A DNA stretch of 64,000 nucleotides from the NCBI GenBank assembly GCA_947044365.1, contig OX345637.1:2833001-2897000 (forward strand), read 5' to 3'. How positions within the stretch are numbered: the first letter of the stretch is position 1; every line of letters begins with the position of its first letter. The stretch is from Petrosia ficiformis (lineage: Eukaryota; Porifera; Demospongiae; Haplosclerida; Petrosiidae). Under the pieces are notes generated by a model, which made no database searches, was not told the DNA's origin, and was given only the letters and a program-made list of their open reading frames with translations. The position numbers were made by a program, and so were the translations under genes. Positions 46,770 to 59,000 of this stretch are shown here, one piece after another.

Positions 46770-47359
46770 CCCTTACAGCACTGAGCTTGTTTTTCAAATT
46801 ACTTCCCATTTCCAACACTGACGACTCTATTGCATATATTTTGGCTACTGTTCACTTTCTCTAAACCAAACTTGGCTCATTTTTCGACATGGAGCACTAC
46901 TTCTACCAACTTGCTTACCGGGTCCCCAAGCGCTTTGTAGGATTAAATCAAATGCAATGCTCTCCCTCTTCTGACTGAAACTGGGACAAGCAAAATGACC
47001 CCACTGCATGTTGGTACCAGCTACACCCACGATTTCAGGTTTTACAGCAAGGGAAATGCCTCAGGTACCCACCAGTGCGTGTGGGCGGGGTCACTGAAAC
47101 CACAATTTGCATGGGCTGTGAGGGGGGTGCGCCCCCTTCGAACCCACATTAACGGGAGGACACCCCCCTTTAAAATTCCCCCCGTACTCGTTATTTAGGC
47201 CAAAGGGCGGCCGAAAAAGCAGCAACTTTTTCAGCCATTTTCATGGGCTTATGCCTGACATCAATTACAAGGATTTTGAGGGCTTCGTAATGCTAGGAAC
47301 ACACTCCGAACCATGTATAGGTGAAACGTCACATGTATGTGACATCCGTGTTCTAAGGG
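46770..47359. mobile_element. piggyBac-like MITE with TTAA target site
   Basis: A 590-bp element begins CCCTTACAGCAC and ends GTGTTCTAAGGG, with TTAA immediately on both sides (46766-46769, 47360-47363). TTAA target choice and CCC...GGG ends are hallmarks of piggyBac transposons. The interior is clearly GC-richer than the satellite around it and has no transposase; frames 46845-47030 (-) and 46995-47198 (+) are not genes. It is inserted at the TTAA present in the satellite unit (ATATTAATCTG). Confidence 0.8.
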
Positions 47360-48859
47360 TTAATCTGTTTTAACTTCTAAGGGAAAAGAGGAGTGGCACA
47401 TTTAAAGCAGTTCCTTATCCAGTTCCTTAGATTATATGCATAGGATAATCAGATACATGTACATGCATCTATTGAATGAAGATCAATCCTAACAGACGAA
47501 TATACTATACATGTAGATATGACTATTACATTAATATGTTCTAACTTCTAAGGGAAAAGAGGAGTGGCACATTTCAAGCAGTTCCTTATCCAGTTACTTA
47601 GATTATACGCATAGGTTATACATACGTGTACATGTACTTGTACATGGATCTATTAAATGGAGAGCACACTACATATACTATACATGTAGATATGAGTAAT
47701 ACATTAACAATAATTACATATGTTAATTTGTTCTAAGAGAGCAGTAAGCAGTTCCTTAGATTATACGCATAGGTTATACATACTTTACATGTAGATGTAT
47801 TTATTGAATGAAGATAATTCATAACAGACTATATATACTATACATGTAGATAAGAGTAATATACATGTATTACTAACTTCTAAGGGAAGAAAGGAGTGGC
47901 ACATTTAAAGCAGTTCCTTATCCAGTTCCTTAGATTATATGCATAGGTTATACATTAATGTACATGTATCTGTTGAACTCATAACAGACTAATATATACA
48001 TGTAGATAAGAGTAATATATTAATTTGCTCTAACTTCTAAGGGAAGAGAGGAGTGGCACAATTAAAGTAGTTCCTTATCCAGTTCCTTAGATTATATGCA
48101 TAGGATAATCAGATACATGTACATGCATCTATTGAATGAAGATCATTCCTAACAGACGAATATACTATACATGTGGATATGACTATTATATTAATTTGTT
48201 CTAACTTCTAAGGGAAGAAAGGAGTGGCACAATTAAAGCAGTTCCTTAACCCGTTCCTTAGATTATACATACATGTACATGTACTTGTATCTGATTATCC
48301 ATAACAGACTAATATACTATAAATGTAGATATGAGTAACGTATTAATCTGTTCTAACTTCTAAGGGTAGAGAGGAGTGGCACATTTAAAGCAGTACCTTA
48401 ACCAGTTCCTTAGATTATACATACATGTACATGTACATGGATCTATTAAATGAAGAGCACACTATATATACTATACATGTAGATATGAGTAATACATTAA
48501 CAATAACTACATATGTTAATTTGTTCTAAGAGAGCAGTAAGCAGTTCCTTAGATTATATGCATAGGTTATACATACTTTACATGTGGATATGAGTAATAT
48601 ATTAATCTGTTCTAACTTCTAAGGGAAAAGAGGAGTGTCACATTTCAAGCAATTCCTTATCCAGTTCCTTACATTATATGCATAGGTTATACATACATGT
48701 ACATGTATCTGTTGAATGAAGATAACTCATAACAGACTAATATACTTTACATGTGGATATGAGTAATATATTAATCTGTTCTAACTTCTAAGGGAAGAGA
48801 GGAGTGACACATTTAAAGCAGTTCCTTAGATTATACATACATGATAATACTGAGATGAG

Positions 48860-48890
<31 letters not shown>

Positions 48891-48923
48891 CACCTGAGGC
48901 AAATGAAAAATGAAAAAATGAGT

Positions 48924-48997
48924 TGCCTCAGGTGGGATTCGAACCCACGACACTCTGCACTCCGGACAGATGCTCTTACCAACTGAGCTACCAAGGC
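48924..48997 (-). tRNA. tRNA or tRNA-derived SINE head (anticodon position GGA)
   Basis: On the minus strand a full cloverleaf can be drawn. Acceptor GCCTTGG/CTGAGGC (with two G-U type pairs) plus discriminator A, D-stem GCTC/GAGC, anticodon stem TCTGT/GCAGA with loop CCGGAGT, short variable loop, and T-arm GTGGG-TTCGAAT-CCCAC. The anticodon slot reads GGA, but position 33 is C, not the invariant T, and a tRNA-Ser would need a long variable arm. So it is more likely a tRNA-derived repeat than a working tRNA. A TTTTTT terminator-like run follows at once. An inverted GCCTCAGGTG copy and (CTTT)n tail lie at 48867-48899. Confidence 0.55.
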
Positions 48998-49110
48998 AGT
49001 GTACATGTGATTATCCATAACAGACTAATATACTTTACATGTGGATATATTAATCTGTTCTAACTTCTAAGGGAAGAGAGGAGTGACACATGTAAAGCAG
49101 TTCCTTAAGA

Positions 49111-49399
49111 ATTGCACCGGAAATAGGCATAATCAATACAGTGTTTTAGGGTCTAGAGTTTGTTGAATAATTAGTAGGGTTTACTCTGTGTCAATAACCA
49201 TGCTTGCTTCTGTTGGAATTGTTTACACTAAACTTAGATATTAATTTTACATACAAACATAATAATTATATAATTATATAAAAATATAATTATATATATA
49301 TATACATGTATATCACTATCATACAATATATATTTATATATATAATTATCCATCATACAATATATTGTATAGTATGCTAAATGGTCCTATATATATATA
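49111..49399. other. AT-rich flank of the pogo element
   Basis: No gene. The string ATAGTATGCTAAATGGTCCT near 49369 is inverted beyond the right end of the transposon (near 52660-52690), so the pogo element seems to sit inside an older inverted-repeat element. Confidence 0.5.
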
Positions 49400-52300
49400 G
49401 TAAGGTCACGTAATTCCGGACGTCACGTAATCCCGGACATGTATACATTAAATTCAAAAAGCGTCCGGATTTACGTACCACAGACACTCCCACACATTAC
49501 CTCGTAACTCCAGAACCTTTCGTTTGAACAATCCAAGACCCAGATTATATGAAAATAGGGTCTTTTGGCTACAAGATGATGTATTATATGAGGGGGTTAC
49601 TCCAATCCCGCGCTCAAAAACAAAACAGGCGCTAACGGTTAACTTTGCTGGCAAAGAGATAGGTAAGTAAATTATATATAAATATATATATTGTTGTTTT
49701 TTATAAAGAATTTTTTTTACTTATTATCAGTGTGAAAACAATCTCCAAATACATTATAATATATAATTATATATAGATATACATAGAAAGTGAAACAAGA
49801 TGGCATCTAAGAGATGGACCGAAGAAGAAATGAAGGCTGCTATTGATGAGGTACAATCCGGGAAAATGACACAATATAGAGCAGCAAAGTTATATAAATA
49901 CCTAGGCAAACCTTGAATGACAGATTAACAAATAAGGTGATGAGTGGAAATGTAGGAAGGCCGATTAGATTGTCTGTAGCAGAAGAAAACGAAATTGTAG
50001 AAGCGTGCATTATATTTTCAGAGTGGGGGTATGGGATTGGGAAGAAAGAAGTAATCAGTATAGTAGCAGACTACTGTAAATTGAAAAAAAAAAGCAAGTA
50101 TCTTCCCAAATGGTGTGCCAGGAAGGAGATGGTGGAGTGGGTTTTTGAAAAGAAACCCACAAATTGCTATGAGGAAGCCTCAAATTGCAAGGGCAAAGGC
50201 AGGCTCACCCAATGTAATTGATCATTGGTTTTTTTCAATTTTAAAACCTCTGTTAGAAAAAACAGGTCTGGAAGATCATCCAGAGCGAATTTTTAACGCA
50301 GACGAGACTAGTTTCTGCCTGTGTGGGAGACCCCAAAAAATCATAGCTAGAAAGGAGCAAAAGCACCTCAATATGTTGTTGGAGGGACAGGCAAAGAGAA
50401 TATAACTGTGCAAGGATGCATATCTGGAGATGGAAAGCTACTGCCTCCATACGTAATTGATACCGGCCAACGACTGATGTTTGACAACACTCAGGGTGGT
50501 CCAGTAGGAACGAGATTCGCTGTTTCCGATAGAGGCTGGATGACTGAAATAAAATTTTTAGACTGGATGAAAAATCTATTTATCCTTCATTACCAGATGA
50601 AAGACCAGTACTATTAATCATAGATGGGCACAAAAGTCATATCCAGTATGAAGTTCTGAAGTTAGATGTAGAAAATAATATCGAAATTGCGAAACTACCA
50701 GCTCACTCAACTCACCTACTACAGCCATTAGACGTTTCAGTTTTTAAACCGCTTAAAGAGGCTTATGATAAAGAAGCCCATAACCTCTTTTTATCACAGA
50801 GACGCTATATCACAAAAAGGGACTTTCCAACTTTAATTGCTAAAACCTGGAAAACCTTCAAACCAACTACTGCCATCAATGGCTTCAAGAAAACAGGCAT
50901 CATTCCTTTTTCAAGGGATGTGATCCCTATTACTTCGCTTGCACCATCACATCCATTTACCACTGACACAACTGTGGATAATGCTGATAATGTTGATGAT
51001 GTTGATGATGTTGATGATGTTGATGATATGGCATCATCCTTGATTGATATACTGGGAAATGACCTAAGTGACATCACGGAAGAAAACATCATATCATACA
51101 TACCTAATTCCATTTGCCCGACCTCACCTATACCTACTACAATCATTCCTCCAACCATCTCAACACAACCTACATTGATTGGATGTACAACCCCATCTAC
51201 TTTGACCACTCATCAAACCATCATCTCAACCCCACCTACATCGATCGGTCATACAACCCATCCACTTGTCAAATCATTTCAACCCCATCTACCTTGACCA
51301 CTCATCAAACCATCATCTCAACCCCACCTACATCGATCGGTCATACAACCCTATCCAATTGTCAAATCATTTCAACCCCATCTACCTTGACCACTCATCA
51401 AATTATCTCAACCCCACCTACATCAATCAGTTGTCCGACCATTTTGACCCCACCTACATCGATCAGTTGTCCAACCATCTCGACTCCACCTACATCAATC
51501 AGTCCAACCATCTCGACCTCGATCAGTTGTCAAACCATCTCGACTCCACCTACATCAATTAGTCCAACCACACCTACTTCACTAACTCATCCAACCATAA
51601 CAACCCAACCTTCAACATCCAAAGCTACAAGCTCACTAACTTCAAGTCCTGGTCTAAGAGATTTCTTTTTAGAATTTCTAAAATCAAAATCACCAATCAA
51701 CAGAGCAAGTAGAAGTCGACGAGTTGCTTCATTTGGAGAATCGCTAACAGCCAACGAAGCCCTACAAAGACAGAAAGAACATATAGATGAAAAGAAAAGA
51801 AAGGAAGATGAAAAGGTAGAAAAAAGAAGATTACGATTAGAGAAACAAGAGGAGAAAAAGAGAGAGCAAGAAGTTAAAAAAAATAGAAAAAGGAAAAATC
51901 AGGAAAGTACGACACGAAAGAGTAGCAGAGAAAAGAAGATAAAAATTGCTAATGACGATGTTGAAATTTGTGGAGTATGCACAGAGGGATGGAAACAGGA
52001 AACAGAAGAAGAGGAATTGTGGCTAGATTGCAGTGTGTGTGATGGATGGTTTCACTCACATTGTGTGGGACTGGCTGACAAAACATCGCAGAACCTGTCG
52101 AGTTACATCTACATCTGTGACTTGTGCAAATAATCCCCACGTAAGTAAATTCAAATCTATATATATATATTTATTTATATATATTTATTATTATTATTAT
52201 TATATACACATTTATAACACTTTCATAGAAAGAAAAACACTAAAGAAACTCACATGTTGCTCTCCTCTATTGCCACGTGTTCCGTGCATGAATAGTATTC

Positions 52301-52567
52301 TTCCGTAAAAGTCACCGTGTACGAACGTCTGAGATTACAGCACCTAGTCCGGTTTTAGGTGCTTTTGACAGGTCTTCTTTATCGCCACCTATAACTTGGA
52401 ACGCGAGTTCGTACTTCTCATTTTTCATACTGATAAGAAGAGCGGACTTTACTGATTGTGCAGGTACCAAATAATGAACAAATAATTTTAAAAAACTTCT
52501 AATACAGAGTGAATATTAATTCTTGTAGACGGTATTGCAAAAAGCGTCAGAAATTACGTGACCTTAC
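49400..52567 (+). mobile_element. pogo-superfamily DNA transposon, degenerate
   Basis: Ends GTAAGGTCACGTAATT (49400) and AATTACGTGACCTTAC (52567) are inverted and flanked by TA on both sides, the Tc1/mariner/pogo target duplication. The 3.17-kb body encodes one frameshifted transposase. Subterminal TCCGGACGTCACGTAATCCC near 49417 partly repeats the TIR. Confidence 0.88.
49800..52133 (+). pseudogene. pogo/CENP-B-type transposase with C-terminal PHD-like finger
   Basis: From ATG 49800: a psq-type HTH (KRWTEEEMKAAIDEV ... YRAAKLY; the following IPRQTLNDRL is in the next frame), a CENP-B-like second HTH (WWSGFLKRNPQIAMRKP), then the DDE catalytic domain with IFNADETSF, LLIIDGHKSH and LLQPLDVSVFKPLK (three catalytic Asp). 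A Thr/Ser/Pro repeat region encoded by a minisatellite (51120-51600) follows, then a Lys/Glu-rich coiled coil and a cysteine-rich finger (CGVC ... CSVCDGWFHSHC ... CDLC), stop at 52133. At least five frame changes (near 49893, 50110, 50400, 50580 and 51270) make this copy inactive. It would bind the TIRs and cut and paste the element. A PHD-like tail could steer insertion to chromatin (inference). Confidence 0.88.
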
Positions 52568-52573
52568 TATACT

Positions 52574-52672
52574 GCATATAGGACCCTCGTTTTGTGTCCT
52601 CGGATGTGATATAGCCCTCGCAGGCTCGGGCTATATCACATCCTTGAACACAAACTTAGGTCCTGTATAGGA
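52574..52672. repeat. ~100-bp hairpin beside the pogo element
   Basis: Arms TATAGGACC, TTTGTGTCC and GGATGTGATATAGCC on the left pair with GGCTATATCACATCC, GAACACAAA and GGTCCTGTATA on the right, around CTCGCAGGCTCG. It is about 350 bp upstream of the kelch-kinase ATG. Similar core to hairpins at 23862 and 33251. Confidence 0.8.
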
Positions 52673-53024
52673 CATATTAGCATACTATATATATTGTAAA
52701 TATATATATATAATTATATATATATATATATATATTGCCAAAAATCAGTAGAACCAGCATGCAGTTCCTTAAAACTATGTAGTTCCTTACCATAGCTTCC
52801 TCACAGGCTGAGGCTGAGTACACCTGCCGTTTTATCATGATTCTGACTTGCTGGATGATGGTAGTCTGTATGACTCATATCCTAGGGTAGTATACGAAAA
52901 TTTCGAATATGGTAGTATCCCAATCGTGTACGAGTATAATTATTGTTATCACGCCTGGAAATTAACACCGCGCCTGCAAATTAACGGTTCCTTAGATGTC
53001 GGCGTTTTGAGAGGTTTAATACGA
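52673..53024. other. Kelch-kinase upstream region
   Basis: An open stretch from 52818 (in frame with exon 1, no ATG until 53025) reads through to the start codon. It could be 5' UTR or a missed upstream exon, but the minus-strand paralogue is not similar upstream of its ATGGCCACT, which favours 53025 as the start. Confidence 0.45.
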
Positions 53025-56000
53025 ATGGCCACTAGATATGGAGGAAAAGGTATGTTTAGTCAATAATAATAATAGCAAACATGTGATAATTATCATATTC
53101 TACAGATTATTATGAACCAAAAGCAAGATATGGACACTGCACAGAAATAATAGAAAGAAAAATATACTGTTGGGGAGGAGATCAGGGTGGTCTACCTAGA
53201 GCTCATGACAGTGAGGAGAAAAAACTATTTTTTTCAGTAATTCAGACATTTGATATAGAAACTGGTAAATCTGAATACACTACTAATATATTACAACTTT
53301 TAATATTCAACATAAATAGATGTAACCTTGTGTAGCCAACCCCTCACACTATATGATATAGGAGGGTCTGGTATGTAGTTATAGTATGTCTCATTCTGAG
53401 AGCCACTGGAAATACAGTGGTGTGTAAGTCGATTTTAACTGCAAAAATTAATTAGGTGTTTGTAGATTAACTTTTGTAATCTGTAACTCTCAAATGTTAC
53501 AAGACTCGGGATTCTAACATACATTACTGGAATCAATAGAGTGTTTTAATGTTTATCCATTTTCAACATCCTGTTGAGCTTTACTGGTAGCTCTCAGAAC
53601 AAGACATACAATAGGTATATATCATGACTTGAATTATATTTAGCTATTTTTAGAGGAATTTGAGCAAATTCAAGTATTTTCTTACTTCACAGCCATTTTG
53701 TAGATGTAATTACCATTCAGCCTCATCCCCAGCCTCATACAACATGTGAGAAGTGTCTAGTGACGTAATAGCATTTTCTTGACAGTGCTGACTCAGAATG
53801 CAGAATATTGTGCTCTCCAATCAAATTGAAGCATACTGTAATGTGATTGAATGACATATGACTGGATGTCTAATGTGAAAATGTGGAGAAAGCCATTTTC
53901 CTCAGACAGAAGATTTAAATAAGTCTTTTATTGATGATTACTATTCATTATGAATGTTTGTGGGAAATCTTGGCTGTGAAAGTAGATCTATACTACTACA
54001 GAACATGATGAATTTTTGGAAAGTGTTATGTATAAGAAGAAGTTGTTTGTTAACTTTTCAACTTGGAAAAGAGCCGACATTGTTTATAAGCATGTCTACC
54101 ATTATGTTTTGATACATAGTGAGTATGGCAAAACAACCAGTCCCTGCACTGCAAAAACAAAATAGTTAAAATAACTAATTTAATGGTTAGTACAGTTGCA
54201 AGGATTTAACAAATATTTTGTTGCTCATGATAAATACATATAACACCATAGATACGTTGTACTAATTATATTCAATAACAATTGAAGCTATACAATTTGA
54301 AGGTGCTGTCTACTCGTATTTCATGTCAAAGATTTAGTATAATTTATACTAAAGTACATGTAATTGTATCTGGGCATGAAAAGGATTTGTAAACCTGTAA
54401 ACACATAATTTAATTTATATCTTTCAATACATGGTATACACTATGTCGTAGTAACATACGTGAATGAAGCCACAACATCCTCTATGACAACTGACAATCA
54501 AAATTTAAACTCATGCTATTCCTTGCAACTGTACCAACCAAAAAATGGTTATTTTAACGATTTAGTTTTTGCAGTGTGATGTTACACTAAATAATCACTT
54601 GAAAATAGCAAATATTACATGATGATTTCTCGCAACCAAAAATTTACTACAAAATCAATAACCACTTCTCACCTGATGGTTGAAGCTGGAGAGAAAAGTA
54701 CGTTCCTCATAGATATCAAATTTGTTTAGCTTCCTTTACAAATACTACTGACACACTTTAGTAAAGGCTTTATTACTAGATATGTACTAGTATAGTTACT
54801 ATACTACACATGTATTAAATATCAGTCATTTACATACTAATAGTATATCACACATGTATTATACACATGTCATATACATCAAACACCTTTCATATACTAC
54901 ATGTATGTATATAATAGTATAGTACAATAATAACAGGATATTGTGTTATAGTAATAATGTCTCTTATGTATTAGTTATTATACACCTGTGAGGGTGGTAT
55001 CGAGAATACACACACGAGAGCATTGCTCCAATTAGAGCCCAAGTGCTGTAATTGGAGCAATAACGAGTTCTAGTATTCCCGATACCGCCATCACAAGTTT
55101 ATAACAATTAGTCTTTTGCAATTGTGTAGGTGTATCAAATACACCAACGATTACGCAATTGGCTACCATACTTATAACGCAATTGTTACAATGGGTAAGT
55201 TGTGATGTAATGCAGGGAAGCGATGAAAAAGCAGCTCTTTTCTAAACTTCCATTAATTCTGGGTGGGATGTAGTTATTTTGGCGGGCAGTATCAAAATAT
55301 TGCACTTCAGTATGGTCTGTATGTACTATATTGCCCTGTCAGTGTCTTTGATATGCCCACGCAACATTGTACAACACATAATTATTAATCTTTATATAAT
55401 CTATGATAATAACTGAACAGTACAATATAAATATTATTTTAATATTTATGTTCTAATTATCTTATATTTATATTGTATTTATTGTATATTTATAATATTT
55501 TAGTTCTTGTATATTATATTAATTAATATATAATTATGTAAAACAAATGTGTTATTATATTACATGCAATAAAGTTTATCTTTAAGCTGTTACAAAAAGT
55601 GTATTAGTCGAGGATGTGGTCCTATGGCTATCATGAAGAATGAATATTATTAAAATATGTACTCACAATAATGTTAACAGTCCTCATCTATTACATAAAT
55701 GTACCTCTTGGTAGGTGAGTGAAGTGGGAGTATGGTGATTTAGATTTATAGATATGAATCTCTAACTAATAAATCCTAAGACTGAGAATACCCTGGATTG
55801 GGAACATGGACTTCACTCATGACTAACATATATAATTATGATCCCTTTAATGGCTTGCAATAAAGATATTTATTATCATATTACATATTATAATAAACTA
55901 TATAATACACTAATATAATGAACACTTTAGGGATGCATTAATTAACTGTTCTGTATAAACAGGTTTATGGAGTCAACAAATTACATCAGGACATCCTCCT

Positions 56001-59000
56001 CTAGGAGTAAATGAGTATTCATCATGTACAATTAATAACAACATATATTATTTCGGAGGCCGGTGTGGTCATGGCAGTTGCTATCACAACAGCTTATATT
56101 CTTTAAATGTAGAAAATTTACTCTTTACCGAATTATATGTAACAAATGAACTTGAAAGTGCCCCTGTGAAGAAATCCAATAGTGGTATGATCTCTTTTCA
56201 GACAGCAAAGAATGAAGAATCTCTTTTAGTAGTTGGAGGATATTATGTAGGATCACCTAAATACAAACAACCTGGTGCACAATATACCAACGAGAGAACC
56301 AATGAATCACATATATTTAATATTACAACTGGTGAGTATATCATTGTATCATACTATTCAGTATTTTTGTGTGAAGATGACTCATAATAATTATAAATTA
56401 TCATAATTATAATGTGTTATTTGATTGTAGTTTTGATATTTATGATGAATACAAAACATAACATAATCATTAGAACTAATAATTTTATTATGTGATGTTT
56501 ATTATGATAGTCCCTAAAAACTGAACCACAAATAAGGGAAATCTGTCTTCCGTCATTCAATCTATAGTTTATAGGTACCACAGGCATACAACACTATTAT
56601 ACTATATACAGTGAATTTAGTGATACTATATAGTACTGTGTATGTTATGAACTTCATAGGGTGTGTATATGTGAGACAATACTAAGTCAACACTTCCTAG
56701 TTATACCTATGATAATCAGTGTTACTATCTTTATCTTTAGGGAAATGGATTACACCAAATGTCACTGGTAGACGACCTCCACCATGCTATGACTTTACTC
56801 TCTTATCGTTATCTGGAAGTAGAGTACTTTTATACGGAGGAGTTAATCCTGATACACATTGGAGTGATGTAATATACATAGCTAGTATAACTGGATATGA
56901 ACTAGTGAGTATAATAATTATAGTTAATATAATACGAAACTGATAATCATGTAGTCATTAATAACTACAACAATAACAATAAAACAATCAAGTATAATAT
57001 TAAGAAAATAATTGTTTTATAGTCCTATTATAATCTACTTATCTAAATGTGCTTGAAGATAGTGCCAAAAAAATGAAGCTATATATACGAATTAGCAATC
57101 ATACACATCATATGTTCATTTATATACAGAAACCCTCATCCCCTATCCATATACTAATAATCACTACACTTGTTATGAATTACTGATAAAATGTATAGAA
57201 ATGACTTATTATGATACAATTCAGTATTCTGTATCAGTTTAATTATCTTAAGGTGACTATTGTTTATGTGTACTAAATTTAGCAAATTTTACTGAATAAA
57301 AAAAAATCGCTAAATGAAATACTAACGTTAATTTGATTGTAATTATTAATAGTTATAAAGGATAATATGCATGGGCGGAGCATGTAATAACTAAATTAGT
57401 CACCTTTATAACTCTCCCGTTTTATAAAACTAGAGTACTAACTTACTTTGCTGGAAAGAAGAGTTTTAAAGAAAGCTATAGATGTAAAATCTATGCTTCG
57501 CTATGTGCAGGAAGATAGCAAGGCGAGTGCTTAAAAGTTTTGTAGTCCAATGGGCAACACCCATACCCTTACCTACAGTATAAATCAAAATGAAGTTAAC
57601 GTTTCATATTGTGGAACAACAGTAGTACGAAACTGATCGTACATAGAATTTCAGTTGCATTGACACAATTATTCCGTTCTGCAGCCACACCCTGTGTAAG
57701 TATGTGCATAATTTTATGTATCTTATTGGAAGGTGTGGTTACAGAATGGAATAATTGTGTCAATACAACTGAATTCCTCTATAGTAATATATAAACTGTT
57801 CAGTATACCATTTACATGTATATGATCTTTTCAATGAATATTTAATTACTGTTTAAACTGTATTTTATTCAAGATTTTGCATACTGCAGAGTGTAGCACA
57901 AAGGGAAATGTTAACTTTATTTTGATGTATACTGTACATGTATAACTTCTACATTTTACGCAACACAGACTTCTAACTTACACTGTAAAAAATAATAGGT
58001 TATTTTAACCTTCAGTTGGTTACAGGAGTTTCAGTGTAATGTTATTTTCCTCAATGCTAATTTGTTTTTCTTGCTAGGTAATATTTACAAGTACTAGTTT
58101 CAATTCATCTTGATCTATATTGACTAGTATATAAATCATAGTAACAAAAACAGCAACACAATGTATCACTGCAGAAACTTAATCGTTAAGATTATGGATT
58201 ACGTTACATGTGTTAGAGTATAGTGTTAATCTATAAGATTTTAGAGTTTAAATTTAGATTGTCAGTTGTCATAGAGGATGTTGTGGCTACATGCATGTAT
58301 GTATGTTACTACGACATAGTGTGTACCAAGTATTGAAAGATATAAATTAAATTATGTGTTTACAGGTTTACAAATCCTTTTCATGGCCAGATACAATTAC
58401 ATGTACTTTAGTATAAATTATACCAAATCTTTGACACGAAATACGAGTAGACAGCATCCTAAAATTGTATAGCTTCAATTGTTATTGAATATAATTAGTA
58501 CAAAGTATCTATGGTGTTATATGTATTTATCATGAGCAACAAAATATTTGTTAAATCCTTGCAACTGTACTAACCATTAAATTAGTTATTTTAACTATTT
58601 TGCAGTGTATATAACATAAAATTATTATACATATAATGTGTGGTATATTTACACTATCATAATCATTCCCATTCTAACACCTGTACACGTGAAACAACAG
58701 ATATTGCATACTTTCAGAATAAGTGTTATGTACACAAATTTGTACTTCTAATAACAAATAATATCCGCTGTATCTAAATTACCTTATTATGCCATGTGCT
58801 TATATACTAGTCAATATAGATAATATTATAGTCTCAGGAGCATATTAATAATATTGTATTGAAACTCATGTAACCAAACGAGGGTTAAAATAACCCACTA
58901 ATTTTACAGTGTACTTAGTTAGACAGAGGAGCTTCTAACAAAGTTGTAGATACCAAATACATGCTTGGTTAGTTGGAGGAAAGCGTCAAGACCAGTATTT

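Larger units (their letters stand above)
46530..49110 (+). repeat. ~150-180-bp tandem satellite array
   Basis: About 11 irregular units marked by TTCTAACTTCTAAGGGAAGA, GGAGTGGCACATTTAAAGC, AGTTCCTTATCCAGTTCC and TACATGTAGATATGAGTAAT. Unit starts include about 46629, 47371, 47540, 47874, 48030, 48203, 48355, 48610, 48780 and 49059. It is broken by a piggyBac-like MITE (46770-47359) and a tRNA-like insert (about 48850-49000). Confidence 0.92.

Noticed and set aside
50920..51297. Asp/Thr-rich frame as a separate gene
   Set aside because: It is one frame of the pogo transposase linker, joined to the next frame by a frameshift in the minisatellite.
52848..53066. Upstream open frame as part of kelch-kinase exon 1
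   Set aside because: No ATG before 53025, and the paralogue conserves only from ATGGCCACT onward; may be 5' UTR.
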